Below are positions 7,508 to 15,921 of a stretch of DNA of 32,083 nucleotides, in pieces; positions within the stretch are counted from its first letter, which is position 1, and each line of letters opens with the position of its first letter. Source of the stretch: a virus. The stretch covers positions 1 through 32,083 of IMG/VR virus record IMGVR_UViG_3300020202_000179; one strand, written 5' to 3'. The notes under the pieces were generated by a model. It had not been told where the DNA came from, did no database searches, and saw only the letters and a list, made by a program, of their open reading frames with translations. The translations under genes and the position numbers were made by a program.

Positions 7508-8797
7508 ATGAAGGGCGGGGCTTTGGTGGCGCTCGTGGGCGTCGGAGTGCTGGGTGTGGCCGCCTGCGGGGGCGGCGGCCCGAAGGACGGCGGCTCGCAG
7601 ACCGCAGTGTACGACTACGTTCTGACGCCGCTCGCTTACGGGCCCAAGTGCGGCTTCGTCGACGCCAGGGGCAAGCTGGTCGTCAATCCCCAGTTCGACG
7701 CCGCCGGCCGCTTCCTGCAGCGGTCGGGGCTGGCGCCGGTCAAGGTCGCGGCCAAATGGGGCCTGGCCGACCGCAAGGGCGAACTCGTCGTCACGCCCCA
7801 GTTCGATCGCCTCATCCCCTCGGGCGACGGCGAGGCCTTCTGGGTCCTGGTCGCCAACCGCTGGGGACTGATCGACCGCAAGGGCCAGTTCCGCATCAAC
7901 CCGACTTACGACAGCGTCGCCGGCGACTTCGACGCCCGCGGCCGCGCCGTGGTCACCCTCAACGGTAGGCAGGGCCTGATCGACCGGAAGGGCGAGCTGG
8001 TCATCCCGGCGGCGTTCGAAGCCATCGCCGTGCGCGCCCTGCCGCGCGGCCGCCAGTCGATCTTTTCCGGCGGCCTCGCCGCAGCCCGCCAGAACGGCAA
8101 GTGGGGCTACATCGACGAGAAGGGCGCCTGGGTCATCAATCCCCAGTTCACCGAGGTCGGCTGGTTCGACGCCAACGGCCTCGCGCCCGCCGCCGTGCCC
8201 TCGCTGGCCGCCGCACCGGCGACGCCCGGCGCGGCCGCCCCGCCCCCGGGACCGAACCGCTGGGGCTTCATCGACCGCAAGGGCGCCTGGGCGGTCCAGC
8301 CCCAATTCGCCGCCGCCGGCCAGTTCGAGGGCGCCAGGCTGGCGGCCGCGAAGGTCGGCGACGTCTGGGGCTACGTCGACGCCAAGGGGCAGTTCGTCAT
8401 CAACCCGCAGTTCGCCCAGGCCTGGCCGTTCCGCAAGGGGCCGGGCGGCTTGCTCGCCCGCGTCGCTGTCCAGTCCGGCCCGTCGCAGCGCCTCGCCATG
8501 GTCGACCCCAAGGGCCAGTTCCGCATCCCACCCCAGTTCGACGGCCTGGGCGACTTCGACGACAACGGCCGCGCTCTTGCCGCCATGGGCAACCAGTGGG
8601 GTCTGATCGACGAGCGCGGCCGCTTCGCGGTCAACCCGATGTACGCGGGCCTGGCCGCCGTCGCCGGCTCCGGTGACTACGCCTTCAACCGCCCCGTCCC
8701 GCTGGCCGCCGTCGCCGGCGCCATGGAGATCGGCCGCACCGACAAGGGCGGCAAGGTGCTAGGAGCGGTGACGGGCGTGCCGTGCCCGGCGCAGTAG
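7508..8797 (+). CDS. WG-repeat lipoprotein
   Basis: A 429-residue protein. The ATG at 7508 follows GGGGGGAG; the long upstream frame is antisense to phage genes and is ignored. A signal peptide ends VLGVAAC, so it is probably a lipoprotein. The rest is about nine copies of a WG-repeat unit of the form W-G-[LFY]-I-D-x-K-G-x-[FLW]-x-[IV]-x-P-x-[FY], interrupted by an Ala/Pro linker at about 230-255. WG repeats form beta-rich binding surfaces; function is usually unknown, and some occur as immunity proteins in toxin loci (family knowledge). It is on the strand opposite to the phage operon, so it is cargo. Its last 40 codons recur as a fragment at 10087-10215. Confidence 0.88.
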   Translation: MKGGALVALVGVGVLGVAACGGGGPKDGGSQTAVYDYVLTPLAYGPKCGFVDARGKLVVNPQFDAAGRFLQRSGLAPVKVAAKWGLADRKGELVVTPQFDRLIPSGDGEAFWVLVANRWGLIDRKGQFRINPTYDSVAGDFDARGRAVVTLNGRQGLIDRKGELVIPAAFEAIAVRALPRGRQSIFSGGLAAARQNGKWGYIDEKGAWVINPQFTEVGWFDANGLAPAAVPSLAAAPATPGAAAPPPGPNRWGFIDRKGAWAVQPQFAAAGQFEGARLAAAKVGDVWGYVDAKGQFVINPQFAQAWPFRKGPGGLLARVAVQSGPSQRLAMVDPKGQFRIPPQFDGLGDFDDNGRALAAMGNQWGLIDERGRFAVNPMYAGLAAVAGSGDYAFNRPVPLAAVAGAMEIGRTDKGGKVLGAVTGVPCPAQ

Positions 8798-8821
8798 GGC
8801 GAACGCGACGGTCTTGGCGGC

Positions 8822-9427
8822 TCACTCCTTGAGATAGTATCCGTCCAGATCCGAGTGTAGACCGCAGATATTCTGTGAGTAGCGCTCGACCACGTTGGCC
8901 CCGCGCTCGTCGAACACAACTACCACCAGGCCCTCACGCGCCAAGGCGTCCGCTTCGCTGACCGAGTGATGATCAGATCGGAAAGCCTTCAGGTGTCCAA
9001 CGAGTCTGCGCTCATCGAGATATCCGTAGACGGCGAGGGTGCAGGTGCTCGGAGTCGAGTCTCCTCGCCACGGCGCTTCACCTTCCAAGTAGACTTCCCA
9101 GCCGTTTTCCTGCGACCTGATCCGCATCAGGCCTTTTGGGTCGGAGCGGCGATAGACGCCCGTGGGGTTGAAAGGCAGGCCGCTGAGTTCCGCGGGCAAC
9201 AGTCCCTTGACGGGATCGTTCACATGCGGCGGCGCAGGGAGCGGCCCAGATCTCTGGCTCGATGCGGGACCAGCGGGCGCCGCGGGCGGATGCTCCAGCG
9301 CTCGGGCGCTGCGCTCCTCCGCTGCGTCCCGGCCGGCTTCCCTGGTTGCGGCTGGCTGACCACAGCTGACTACCGTGACCGCCAACGCAGCGAAGACCAG
9401 CCGATGACGTACGACCCTGCGAAGCAT
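8822..9427 (-). CDS. Putative lipoprotein, family shared with 10233-10829 (copy A)
   Basis: A 201-residue protein. The ATG at 9427 has GGAG nine bases upstream; a GTG at 9442 is an alternative. The signal peptide ends VVSC (Cys22). A Pro/Ala/Glu-rich spacer (about 25-65) leads to a C-terminal domain of about 130 residues beginning PPHVNDPVKGL and ending NICGLHSDLDGYY. That domain is strongly similar to the second lipoprotein in the window. No known family is recognised. It carries two Cys (in PSTCT and NICGL) that could form a disulfide, fitting a periplasmic fold. It sits downstream of a lysozyme-like pseudogene. Immunity against that enzyme type is an inference. Confidence 0.78.
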   Translation of the reverse strand: MLRRVVRHRLVFAALAVTVVSCGQPAATREAGRDAAEERSARALEHPPAAPAGPASSQRSGPLPAPPHVNDPVKGLLPAELSGLPFNPTGVYRRSDPKGLMRIRSQENGWEVYLEGEAPWRGDSTPSTCTLAVYGYLDERRLVGHLKAFRSDHHSVSEADALAREGLVVVVFDERGANVVERYSQNICGLHSDLDGYYLKE

Positions 9428-9504
9428 GTCGATGGTCTCCACCTCTACCCCGGAAGCCTAACTCATGTTCGCCGTTTGTTCCATAGAACGACTCGCCTGA
9501 TTTG

Positions 9505-10070
9505 TCAGTATCGCGGAGGTGCGACTTTGGGATCACGTCCCAAGGGCAGTAGCCGAAGGGCTTCTGCTTCTTCGCGGGCGTACCTGGCGGCCGTTCGAGG
9601 GAAACGGCGGGCCCGTTCAGCGTAGACTTCCCGCACGAGGGCTTCCTCAAAGCGAGGGTCGGCCCGTAGGGCACTCGCCTCGCCGCCGCCGCGATGTTGT
9701 CCGTGTCCGGCCCGTGCTGCACGGCGGTCGACCAGACGACGTCGCGCATGGCTTGGGAGCTTCCCGGCAGGTCGGGCCCCCCGAGGTCCCGCATTCGCGT
9801 CAGCTGCGCATCGAAATGTGCGGCGGATGTAGTCTCGCTGCGCGCGTTCGAAACCGTGGGGATCAACCGCAGCGGCCTGCCTCCAAGCCGCATCGAATGC
9901 GGGAGTCCCCGGCTCCATGCCGTGGAACCGCGGCGCCCAGGCCGCTCCCTCGCGCTGCAAGAACTCCTGCGGCCGCCGTCTTCGGGTGGCGAGTTGCCAG
10001 CTCCCATACGACACGCCTCCAGGGTCCCTTTGGCCACGCCCCAGCCAGCCGGTCGAAACCGTACCGGGCC
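9505..10070 (-). pseudogene. Decayed copy of the GGVSYGSWQLAT lysozyme-like gene
   Basis: Minus-strand similarity to the intact protein at 10884-11711 begins near its residue 84, with GGVSYGSWQLAT kept at about 10017. It runs in one frame to IRRT (about 9817), then continues in the next frame with QAMRDVVWSTAVQHG, and returns to the first frame near 9670-9690 with VYAERARRFP. Two compensating indels therefore scramble about 45 residues. The N-terminal 83 residues, including the acidic SEEAAE segment that may be catalytic, are missing because the 5' end is fused to the antisense of a WG-gene fragment. The open frame upstream to 10236 is an artefact of that fusion. Confidence 0.8.
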
Positions 10071-10086
10071 CGCCATGGGGGCCCAC

Positions 10087-10215
10087 TCGAAGGACTACGC
10101 CTTCAACCGCCCCGTCCCCATGGCCGCCGTCGCCGGAGCCGCCGAAATCGGCCGCATCGACAGGAGCGGTAAGGTTCTGGGTGGGGTCACGGGCGTCCCT
10201 TGTCCGGATCAGTAG
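10087..10215 (+). pseudogene. 3' fragment of the WG-repeat lipoprotein gene
   Basis: Forward-frame translation matches the last 40 or so residues of the WG-repeat protein (DYAFNRPVPMAAVAGA... to VTGVPCPDQ and a stop), with several substitutions. No start or repeats precede it; upstream sequence belongs to the antisense lysozyme-like pseudogene. It marks the left edge of the second duplicated unit. Confidence 0.85.
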
Positions 10216-10232
10216 GTGCGACGGTCGCTCGC

Positions 10233-10829
10233 TCACTCTCTGCGGTAGTATCCGTCCAGGTTTGAATGGAGGCCGCAGATGTTCTGACCGTAGCGGTCAA
10301 CGACGTTGGCTCCGCGCTCATCGAAAACGACGACTGTGAGGCCGTCGGTTTCGCCTAGAGCTTCATAACTTACCTCGTGATGATCGGATCGGAATTCCGT
10401 GAGATATCCAACCAGTCGTCTATCATCGAGGTAGCCGTAGACGAGAACTGTGCAGGTCGAAGGCGTGGCGTCTCCTCGATATTCCGCCTCACCTTCCAGA
10501 TAGACCTGCCATCCGGTCGACTTCGATCTGATCCGCATCATCCCCTTGGGACGAGCGCGGCGATAGATTCCTGAAGGATCGAACGGCAGCCGGCGGCGTT
10601 CGGCGGGCGACAATCCTTTCACCGGGTCGTTGACGTGGGGTGGTTCGGGAGGAGGCCGGAAGTTCGGGTCAGCAGCCGGAAGCGGGGGAACCTTGGACGG
10701 CGTGACTGCAGGGGCCAGCCCCTCGCGACCCTCCACGACCGTCGGCCTGGGTCTCGTCTTCGGCGGGGCAGGTTCACCGCAGGCGGCGACCACGGCGGCC
10801 AAGGCGACACTGATGCTAATCATACGCAT
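10233..10829 (-). CDS. Putative lipoprotein, family shared with 8822-9427 (copy B)
   Basis: A 198-residue protein. The start is set at MRMISISVAL, where a signal peptide begins that ends VVAAC (Cys17). A Pro-rich spacer (about 20-70) precedes the conserved domain: PPHVNDPVKGL, then MMRIRS, VYLEGEA-x-x-RGD, STCT, VYGYLD-x-RRLVG, FRSDHH and FDERGANVV, to a C-terminal NICGLHSNLDGYY. Both Cys of copy A are conserved. No family is recognised. It lies 54 bases after the intact lysozyme-like gene on the same strand and is probably co-expressed with it. The placement suggests a periplasmic partner or inhibitor; this is inference. Confidence 0.8.
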   Translation of the reverse strand: MRMISISVALAAVVAACGEPAPPKTRPRPTVVEGREGLAPAVTPSKVPPLPAADPNFRPPPEPPHVNDPVKGLSPAERRRLPFDPSGIYRRARPKGMMRIRSKSTGWQVYLEGEAEYRGDATPSTCTVLVYGYLDDRRLVGYLTEFRSDHHEVSYEALGETDGLTVVVFDERGANVVDRYGQNICGLHSNLDGYYRRE

Positions 10830-10883
10830 GGAAGCTTCCGCGCCTAGGGGATGTGCGATTTGTTCATACTTTGTTCCCACGCG

Positions 10884-11711
10884 TCAATAGGGATGCCTCT
10901 TGAAATCATCCGGCTTGCGGTCGGTGCTCGGCGTCAAGGCTCGCAACGCCGCCAGGCGCTCACGATCGAACCTTGGCGCAGTGGTCGGAAACTGGCGAGC
11001 CCGTTCCTCGTAGATCTTGTTGATCAGCGCCGCTCTGTAGCCAGGCGTCCGGGGGTCCATTCCCAACGCCTGATAGGCGTCACTGATCACATCGGTATTC
11101 CGGCCATGCTGGACAGCCGTCGACCAGACGACGTCCCGCATCGCGGGCCCCATGGCGGCGAAGTCCTGACCAGTCTTCCCTCGTAGACGGCGAAGCTGCA
11201 CCTCGTAGTCGGTCCGTCGGATGAACGCGCGTTGTGCGCGCTCGAAAGCCTCCGGCGTCTCTGTCGCCACGAGGCGCCACACCGCGCTGAATTCCGGGCT
11301 TCCGGGCGTCAGGCCGTTGAACCGGTTCGCCCAAGGGCGACCTTCGTTGAGGAGGAACTCCGCGGGTCGCCCCCAGTTGGTGGCCAGTTGCCAACTTCCG
11401 TAGGAAACGCCGCCCCGGTCCGGTCCGGCGTTCGTTCGACCGCTGGACACGGCCCAGGGACCTTCGGCTGCTTCCTCCGACCGGGACAGGCGCCCGAGCA
11501 GTTCGGCCTTGTCCTGCCAGTTCAGAGCGGGCGGCTTTTGCGGTCTCGGTCGGGGGCCACCGGGGTGACCGGGCTGCGGGCGTGGCGAAGGTCCCATGAG
11601 GGTGGGCGGCATCGGGGGCAGAGGAGTGGCGTTCACCGCGTTTTCGTCGAGATACAGCAGTCCCCTGCGACGCTTGTTCAGTTGCGAAGGTGCAAACCGG
11701 TTCTTGGGCAT
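10884..11711 (-). CDS. Lysozyme-like (GGVSYGSWQLAT-type) protein, candidate virion-borne hydrolase
   Basis: A 275-residue protein with AAGGAGA seven bases before the ATG. Residues 1-27 are basic and may be a sorting tail. Residues 28-62 are a Pro/Gly linker. From about 65 onward a domain reads LGRLSRSEEAAEGPWAVSSGR, then GGVSYGSWQLAT (100-111), with a C-terminal VWSTAVQHG block. I recall similar G-D-x-GGVSYG-x-x-QL segments in phage and VgrG-linked proteins with a lysozyme/chitosanase-like fold; Glu79, Glu80 or Glu83 would be the catalytic candidates. There is no signal peptide. It lies just downstream of the propeller-like virion protein and upstream of a lipoprotein, unlike the true endolysin at 3661-4038. 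Confidence 0.7.
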   Translation of the reverse strand: MPKNRFAPSQLNKRRRGLLYLDENAVNATPLPPMPPTLMGPSPRPQPGHPGGPRPRPQKPPALNWQDKAELLGRLSRSEEAAEGPWAVSSGRTNAGPDRGGVSYGSWQLATNWGRPAEFLLNEGRPWANRFNGLTPGSPEFSAVWRLVATETPEAFERAQRAFIRRTDYEVQLRRLRGKTGQDFAAMGPAMRDVVWSTAVQHGRNTDVISDAYQALGMDPRTPGYRAALINKIYEERARQFPTTAPRFDRERLAALRALTPSTDRKPDDFKRHPY

Positions 11712-11751
11712 GTCCCGTCTCCTTGCTGGCGGAAGGTTGGTTCGTCGGTCG

Positions 11752-13230
11752 CTACCGCCGCCCCGCCGGCCGCAGGTCCAGGCGCATGACGCCTACCCGG
11801 CTGTCGGCGGCGGCGGTGAAGGCCACGCGCGTTTCCACCTGCCTCGCGGTGAAGCGCGCGTCGGTGGGGGCGTCGGCGATGGCGTAGGGGCCGTGCTCGG
11901 TCTCCGCCGCGTTCGGAAACGCCCGCGCGTAGAAGGTGACCGCCGCCTCACCCTGGGTGCGTTCGTCGCCGATCAGGCCGCCCACGGCCATCACCTGCTC
12001 CCCCGCGCCCAGCTCGAGCGGCGCCGAGCGGGCGTAGGGCTCGGCCCCGTCCCAGTCCCAGCCGACCTCGTGCTCCCACACGCGGCCGTCGGGCGAGACC
12101 AGCAGCGGATGCAGGAAGGCTCCGGCCGAGGTTCCGCAGGTGCGCGCCAGTTCGCCCACCGACCACTTGCCGGTGCGGTAGCTCCAGGCGACGTAGCGGT
12201 CGTTCTCGACCGAGCCCGAGGACGGATAGTGCCACCAGATCTCGCCGTGCTCGGTGTTGTGCCAGGCGGTGATCTTCGAGGCCTGCAGCGCGTTCAGGTC
12301 CTGGAACACGTAATCGCCGACCTCGCACGGCAGGTCCTCGACCGCCCCGCCGTTGAAGACGAAGAAGGCGCCCTTGCCCATCCACACAGCGCGCGCGTCG
12401 AGCGACACGGCCGCGCCCTTCGACGCCACGCCGCAATCGGTCCCCACGCGCTGGAAGCCGTAGACGGCCACCCCGCCCAGGTACTGCGCCGCCCACACGT
12501 CGACGTCCGAGAACACCAGGGTCTGGCCGCGCACCCGGCGGCCGCACACGAGCACGCCGGTGGTCTGCAGGTCCAGGTCGCCGGCCTGGTTGGTGGCCGC
12601 CGGGGTCCAGGTCGTGCTGTCGGCCTGGTCGCACCAGGCCACGTTGCGGTCCCTGAGCGCGAAGATGAAGTTCTCCGCGGTCACCACCAGGCCGCGGCAG
12701 TTCTCCGGCGCGCCGGCGATCGCCGCCGCCGGATCGCCGACGTCCAGGCTCCATTCGTAGAGCTTGCCGTCGCCCTCGCAGCAGCCGAGCAGATGCTGGC
12801 CCCAGGTGTCCAGGGTCCACACCGCGGCCGGGATGATGCTGCCGGCGTCGGGCCGCGGGGTGCCGTAGGCGCCCGCGCCGTAGAGGGCCGCGCCGTAGCC
12901 CGCGCCGGTGTCGGCGTCGTCGGGGCCCGGACTGAAGCCGGCCGGCGTGATGTCGGCCAGGGCGCCCGAGGCGGTCATGGCCCACAGGCCCTGGCTCGAG
13001 CCGATGGCGATCCAGCGACCGGCGTCGTTGTCGCGCCAGGTCAGGATGGCGCGCGCCTTGCCCGCCACCGGGTCCTCGTCCGGCGCCTTCAGGCGCCAGC
13101 CGCCGACCGGCTGCAGGTCGGGGCCGTTGGGCCAGCGCACCAGGTTTGACAGCCGCCAGCGGCCTTTCGCCTGCCTGGCGGTGCCGTTCGCGAACACCCC
13201 CGGCGGGATGTCCAGATCGACGTAGGGCAT
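11752..13230 (-). CDS. Beta-propeller-like virion protein, P22 gp10-type stabilisation/tail hub candidate
   Basis: A 492-residue protein with many short repeats of the form hydrophobic strand-turn-strand (VVTAENFIFALRDRNVAWCD, RYVAWSYRTGKWSVGE, LVSPDGRVWEHEVG). This suggests a beta-propeller like the packaged-DNA stabilisation proteins of P22-type phages (gp10, about 470 residues). Length, placement before the fibre genes and co-occurrence with P22-like coat and portal support that. I cannot show direct sequence identity with gp10. It starts one base after the stop of the fibre gene at 13232, so it is tightly coupled. It would sit below the portal and hold the tail spikes. Confidence 0.62.
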   Translation of the reverse strand: MPYVDLDIPPGVFANGTARQAKGRWRLSNLVRWPNGPDLQPVGGWRLKAPDEDPVAGKARAILTWRDNDAGRWIAIGSSQGLWAMTASGALADITPAGFSPGPDDADTGAGYGAALYGAGAYGTPRPDAGSIIPAAVWTLDTWGQHLLGCCEGDGKLYEWSLDVGDPAAAIAGAPENCRGLVVTAENFIFALRDRNVAWCDQADSTTWTPAATNQAGDLDLQTTGVLVCGRRVRGQTLVFSDVDVWAAQYLGGVAVYGFQRVGTDCGVASKGAAVSLDARAVWMGKGAFFVFNGGAVEDLPCEVGDYVFQDLNALQASKITAWHNTEHGEIWWHYPSSGSVENDRYVAWSYRTGKWSVGELARTCGTSAGAFLHPLLVSPDGRVWEHEVGWDWDGAEPYARSAPLELGAGEQVMAVGGLIGDERTQGEAAVTFYARAFPNAAETEHGPYAIADAPTDARFTARQVETRVAFTAAADSRVGVMRLDLRPAGRR

Positions 13231-13231
13231 C

Positions 13232-14221
13232 CTACTCGATGACCAGGACGCAGAAGCTCGTCGGGTCCTCGTAGTTGCCGCCCGCGTCCTTGAACTCGAC
13301 GGCGAAGCTCGACCCGGGCAGCGACGCCAGTTGCGGAATCACGGTCGCCGCGGCGTCCACGCCGGTCACCAGCACCGCGCCGATGGTGGTGGGGGCGCTA
13401 TCGAGGTTGACGGTGTAGCGGCCGGTGTTGGTCTTCGAGCAGGAGGCGATCCCGCTGTCGGTCAGCACGGTCCCGGCCCCGCTGATGACGCCCGCGGCGT
13501 TGAAGGTGACGCCGATACCGAGCAGCGTTCGGACCTGGGCGGCGGTGAGGTCCGTCGGGTCCCCCGTCCCCGCTCCGGACGCCCGCCCCTTGATCGTGGC
13601 CTGCGCCATGTTCGCCAGCTTGGCGTTGGTCACGGCGTCGTTGTCGATGTTGGTCGTGGCCACGGAGGCGAGCGTCGCGAGCGCGCCGAGGCCGAGCGCG
13701 CTCCTGGCCCCGGAGGCGCTGTTGGCTCCGGTGCCGCCCTGCGCGATCGACAGGGGCGTGGTCAGGCCCGACAGGCTGGTGATGTCGCTGTTGGCCCCGG
13801 ACTTGGCCGCCGAGAGGTTGGTGCGCGCGGTGGCGGCGTCGGACGCGCCCGTGCCGCCGTTGTTCACGGCCAGGTCCGTCCCCGACCAGTTGTCGTTGTT
13901 GACGGTGACCGCGCCGCCGGCGGCGGCCAGCGGGCCGACGGTGGCTCCGTTGACCTGGACGTAGAGCCCCGCCGAGGTGGTCCACAGCATGCCGTTGTCC
14001 GGAGCGGACGGGGCCGTGCCGTGGGGGATGCGCAGCGGGCCGAGGCCGGACGTGGCGGCCGGCAGCACCAGCGCCCCGGTCATCGTGCCCCCGGCCTTCG
14101 GCAGCATGCCGAACACATCTCCGTCGGCCGCCTCGAAGGCGTCGTTGAGGATGCCGCCCCAGTCGTCGGGCGAGCCGCCCTCCTCCGGCAGGATCCAGTT
14201 GAAGTTCGTCGTTTCTGGCAT
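13232..14221 (-). CDS. Phage tail fibre protein
   Basis: A 329-residue protein. The N-terminus (NFNWILPEEGGSPDDWGGILN) is typical of fibre attachment regions. The middle carries fibre repeats such as LPKAGGTMTGAL, the tandem GGTGAS/GGTGANSASGAR segments and LGLGALATL, and IDNDAVTNAKLANM, all familiar from trimeric tail fibres. The C-terminus (about 255-329) is a compact beta-rich domain ending SFCVLVIE, likely the tip. It would bind the host surface together with the adjacent tailspike. It lies eight bases after the tailspike stop in the same operon. Confidence 0.87.
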   Translation of the reverse strand: MPETTNFNWILPEEGGSPDDWGGILNDAFEAADGDVFGMLPKAGGTMTGALVLPAATSGLGPLRIPHGTAPSAPDNGMLWTTSAGLYVQVNGATVGPLAAAGGAVTVNNDNWSGTDLAVNNGGTGASDAATARTNLSAAKSGANSDITSLSGLTTPLSIAQGGTGANSASGARSALGLGALATLASVATTNIDNDAVTNAKLANMAQATIKGRASGAGTGDPTDLTAAQVRTLLGIGVTFNAAGVISGAGTVLTDSGIASCSKTNTGRYTVNLDSAPTTIGAVLVTGVDAAATVIPQLASLPGSSFAVEFKDAGGNYEDPTSFCVLVIE

Positions 14222-14229
14222 GGCGGTTC

Positions 14230-15903
14230 CTACGCGAGCACGCCCGCAACCTTCAGGTCCGCGATCAGCGTCCCGAGAACGTCGGCAAGCTCGTCGGTTG
14301 TGGTGGCGTTGGCGTCGAACGAGCGATCGGTCGTCACGTTCGACGTGGTGTAGGCGTTGGCGCCCCTGATGGCCCCGAAAGGAAACCAGGTACCGGGCGT
14401 GCCGGCGGCGGTGCAGACCCAGCCCAGTACGCCTCCGGCCGAGGGGGACCGGTTCCAGACTATCTCGCCCCGCGCGTGGTCACCGGATACCGGTGAACCC
14501 GTCCCGTTGGTCATGTGGCGGGCATCGTTGGCAGCTGAGCCTACGAAGAACCCCGCCGGAAAGAATTTTTGACCACCGTCGGGCGCAGCCGCACGCCCGA
14601 ACGTTAAGGTATTAGTGTCGAGAGTCACGCCGCTTGCGTCGCGCGTGGATGTTCGAGCGTGGCGCTCGCGAATAGTTCCCGTACCAGTGTCATAGAACCA
14701 GGGGCAGTAACCGCTAGCATGATCACCAGCGGTGATGAGGCGGACTCCTTCTTCCGGCGCGGCCGTCCGGTTAAACGAAACATCCACATCACCACTGGCG
14801 AAGATCTGCGATCCGGTAATGCTCTCCCCAAGGTAGCGAGGTGCCGTGGAGGTCGTGGTGAAACCCGCGCCGTGCAGGCCGCCTAACACATTCGATTGCA
14901 GCATAATGTGTGACGGCGGTTGACTGCTTTCGGAGTAGCAGCCAACGAACACGTTACGTGCGCTAAGGCTGTCAGAATAATACGCGAAGCCTTCGTACCA
15001 GGTCATACCCGAGACCCAGGGGCGGAACGGCGACGTATCGTCTCCGGCTCCTATAAGCACCCAGGCGCTTCCAGTGCCGGGGGTCTGGGTCGAGGCAGTC
15101 GCGGCCATACCGGGGGCCACATAGTAGCGATTACCGCCATAGCTGCATTGGGACAACTCACCATTTCCGCTCGTATGGCACCCTACGTAGGTGTTGCCGA
15201 GCAACGAGGAGTCACAGACACCCATTGATTCACAACCTGAGACGTCCAGCCCAACGGCTCTCCCGGCATTGGCGTCGTCGCCGTCGACATACCAGCCGAT
15301 ATGGCAGTTGCGGACGCGAACCGTGTCTGCCGACCAGCAGTTGGCGTTGCCCTCGCCTGATCCTCCAGCGCCCACGGTAGCGACAATGTTCACGCCATTA
15401 CCTGCGAAGCCCTCGATGCTTACTTGCTCAAGGGTGGCACGGGCCCTCAGCCAGATTCCGTGAGTATTCAAGTCCGTTCCGCCTCCGGTGATCCTGAGGT
15501 TCCGGAAGATCGTGGCGTCCCCGCCCGTGGTAGTTGGACTTTCCACCGTATCGTCGATCGTATTGAACCGGTGCACGATGAACGCGGTCGTATCGGAAGC
15601 GAACCTCAGCGTAGAAGCGTAATTGCCCGCTTCACCAACGGCGTCACCTTCTAGGATGACGGTCTTCTTGAGTTGGATGGTGTTCGCGAAATAATACTTC
15701 CCCGGCGGGAAATAAATGCGAGGGCCGGCAAGTTGGGTGGTAACACCGGTCGGGTTCTGGCTAACAATGTCAATCGCTTCCTCCAAGGCCGCGGTGCAGT
15801 CGAACGTTGACGTGCCCGCGAGGATGCCCTCCCACTCCTCAGCCTCGATAAAGTCGAGGATGTTGACGCGCTCCTGCACGTCGACAATCAGGTGACGGGG
15901 CAT
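14230..15903 (-). CDS. Tailspike with pectate-lyase/beta-helix fold
   Basis: A 557-residue protein with AGGAG before the ATG. Residues 30-330 show the right-handed beta-helix pattern: IYFPPGKYYFANTIQLKKTVILEGD, then rungs such as LRITGGG, VSIEGFAGNGVNI, VRVRNCHIGW and LDVSGCESMGV. These proteins bind and often cleave surface polysaccharide. The C-terminal 40 residues (ANAYTTSNVTTDRSFDANATTTDELADVLGTLIADLK region) match a trimerisation end shared by many phages. Base composition is visibly less G+C-rich than the neighbouring phage genes over most of its length, indicating recent exchange of the receptor-binding part. Its start is 18 bases from that of the divergent methyltransferase. Confidence 0.85.
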   Translation of the reverse strand: MPRHLIVDVQERVNILDFIEAEEWEGILAGTSTFDCTAALEEAIDIVSQNPTGVTTQLAGPRIYFPPGKYYFANTIQLKKTVILEGDAVGEAGNYASTLRFASDTTAFIVHRFNTIDDTVESPTTTGGDATIFRNLRITGGGTDLNTHGIWLRARATLEQVSIEGFAGNGVNIVATVGAGGSGEGNANCWSADTVRVRNCHIGWYVDGDDANAGRAVGLDVSGCESMGVCDSSLLGNTYVGCHTSGNGELSQCSYGGNRYYVAPGMAATASTQTPGTGSAWVLIGAGDDTSPFRPWVSGMTWYEGFAYYSDSLSARNVFVGCYSESSQPPSHIMLQSNVLGGLHGAGFTTTSTAPRYLGESITGSQIFASGDVDVSFNRTAAPEEGVRLITAGDHASGYCPWFYDTGTGTIRERHARTSTRDASGVTLDTNTLTFGRAAAPDGGQKFFPAGFFVGSAANDARHMTNGTGSPVSGDHARGEIVWNRSPSAGGVLGWVCTAAGTPGTWFPFGAIRGANAYTTSNVTTDRSFDANATTTDELADVLGTLIADLKVAGVLA

Positions 15904-15921
15904 TTGCTACTCCTGTAGGCT

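Larger units (their letters stand above)
8679..10076. repeat. Tandem duplication, decayed unit
   Basis: This unit holds the WG-protein 3' end, a leftward lipoprotein gene and a degenerate lysozyme-like gene. The same order and orientations recur at 10087-11711. The WG ends read DYAFNRPVP-x-AAVAGA-x-EIGR in both units, and the intergenic bases after both WG stops also match. The second unit keeps a full lysozyme-like gene; this one keeps only a frameshifted 3' part. Confidence 0.8.
10087..11711. repeat. Tandem duplication, intact unit
   Basis: Contains the WG 3' fragment, the second lipoprotein gene and the full lysozyme-like gene, in the same order and orientation as 8679-10076. Divergence between the lipoproteins is substantial (clear but far from identical), so the duplication is not recent, or the two units came from related phages by recombination. 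Confidence 0.78.

Noticed and set aside
9505-10236. A 243-codon intact-looking leftward frame
   Set aside because: Its first 55 codons are antisense to a WG-gene fragment and its middle is out of frame relative to the intact homologue, so I annotate a pseudogene.
11596-13149. A 517-codon forward frame opposite the propeller-like gene, and similar long frames at 5989-7203 and 19840-21504
   Set aside because: Same mirror-frame effect; no domain, signal peptide or ribosome site supports them.
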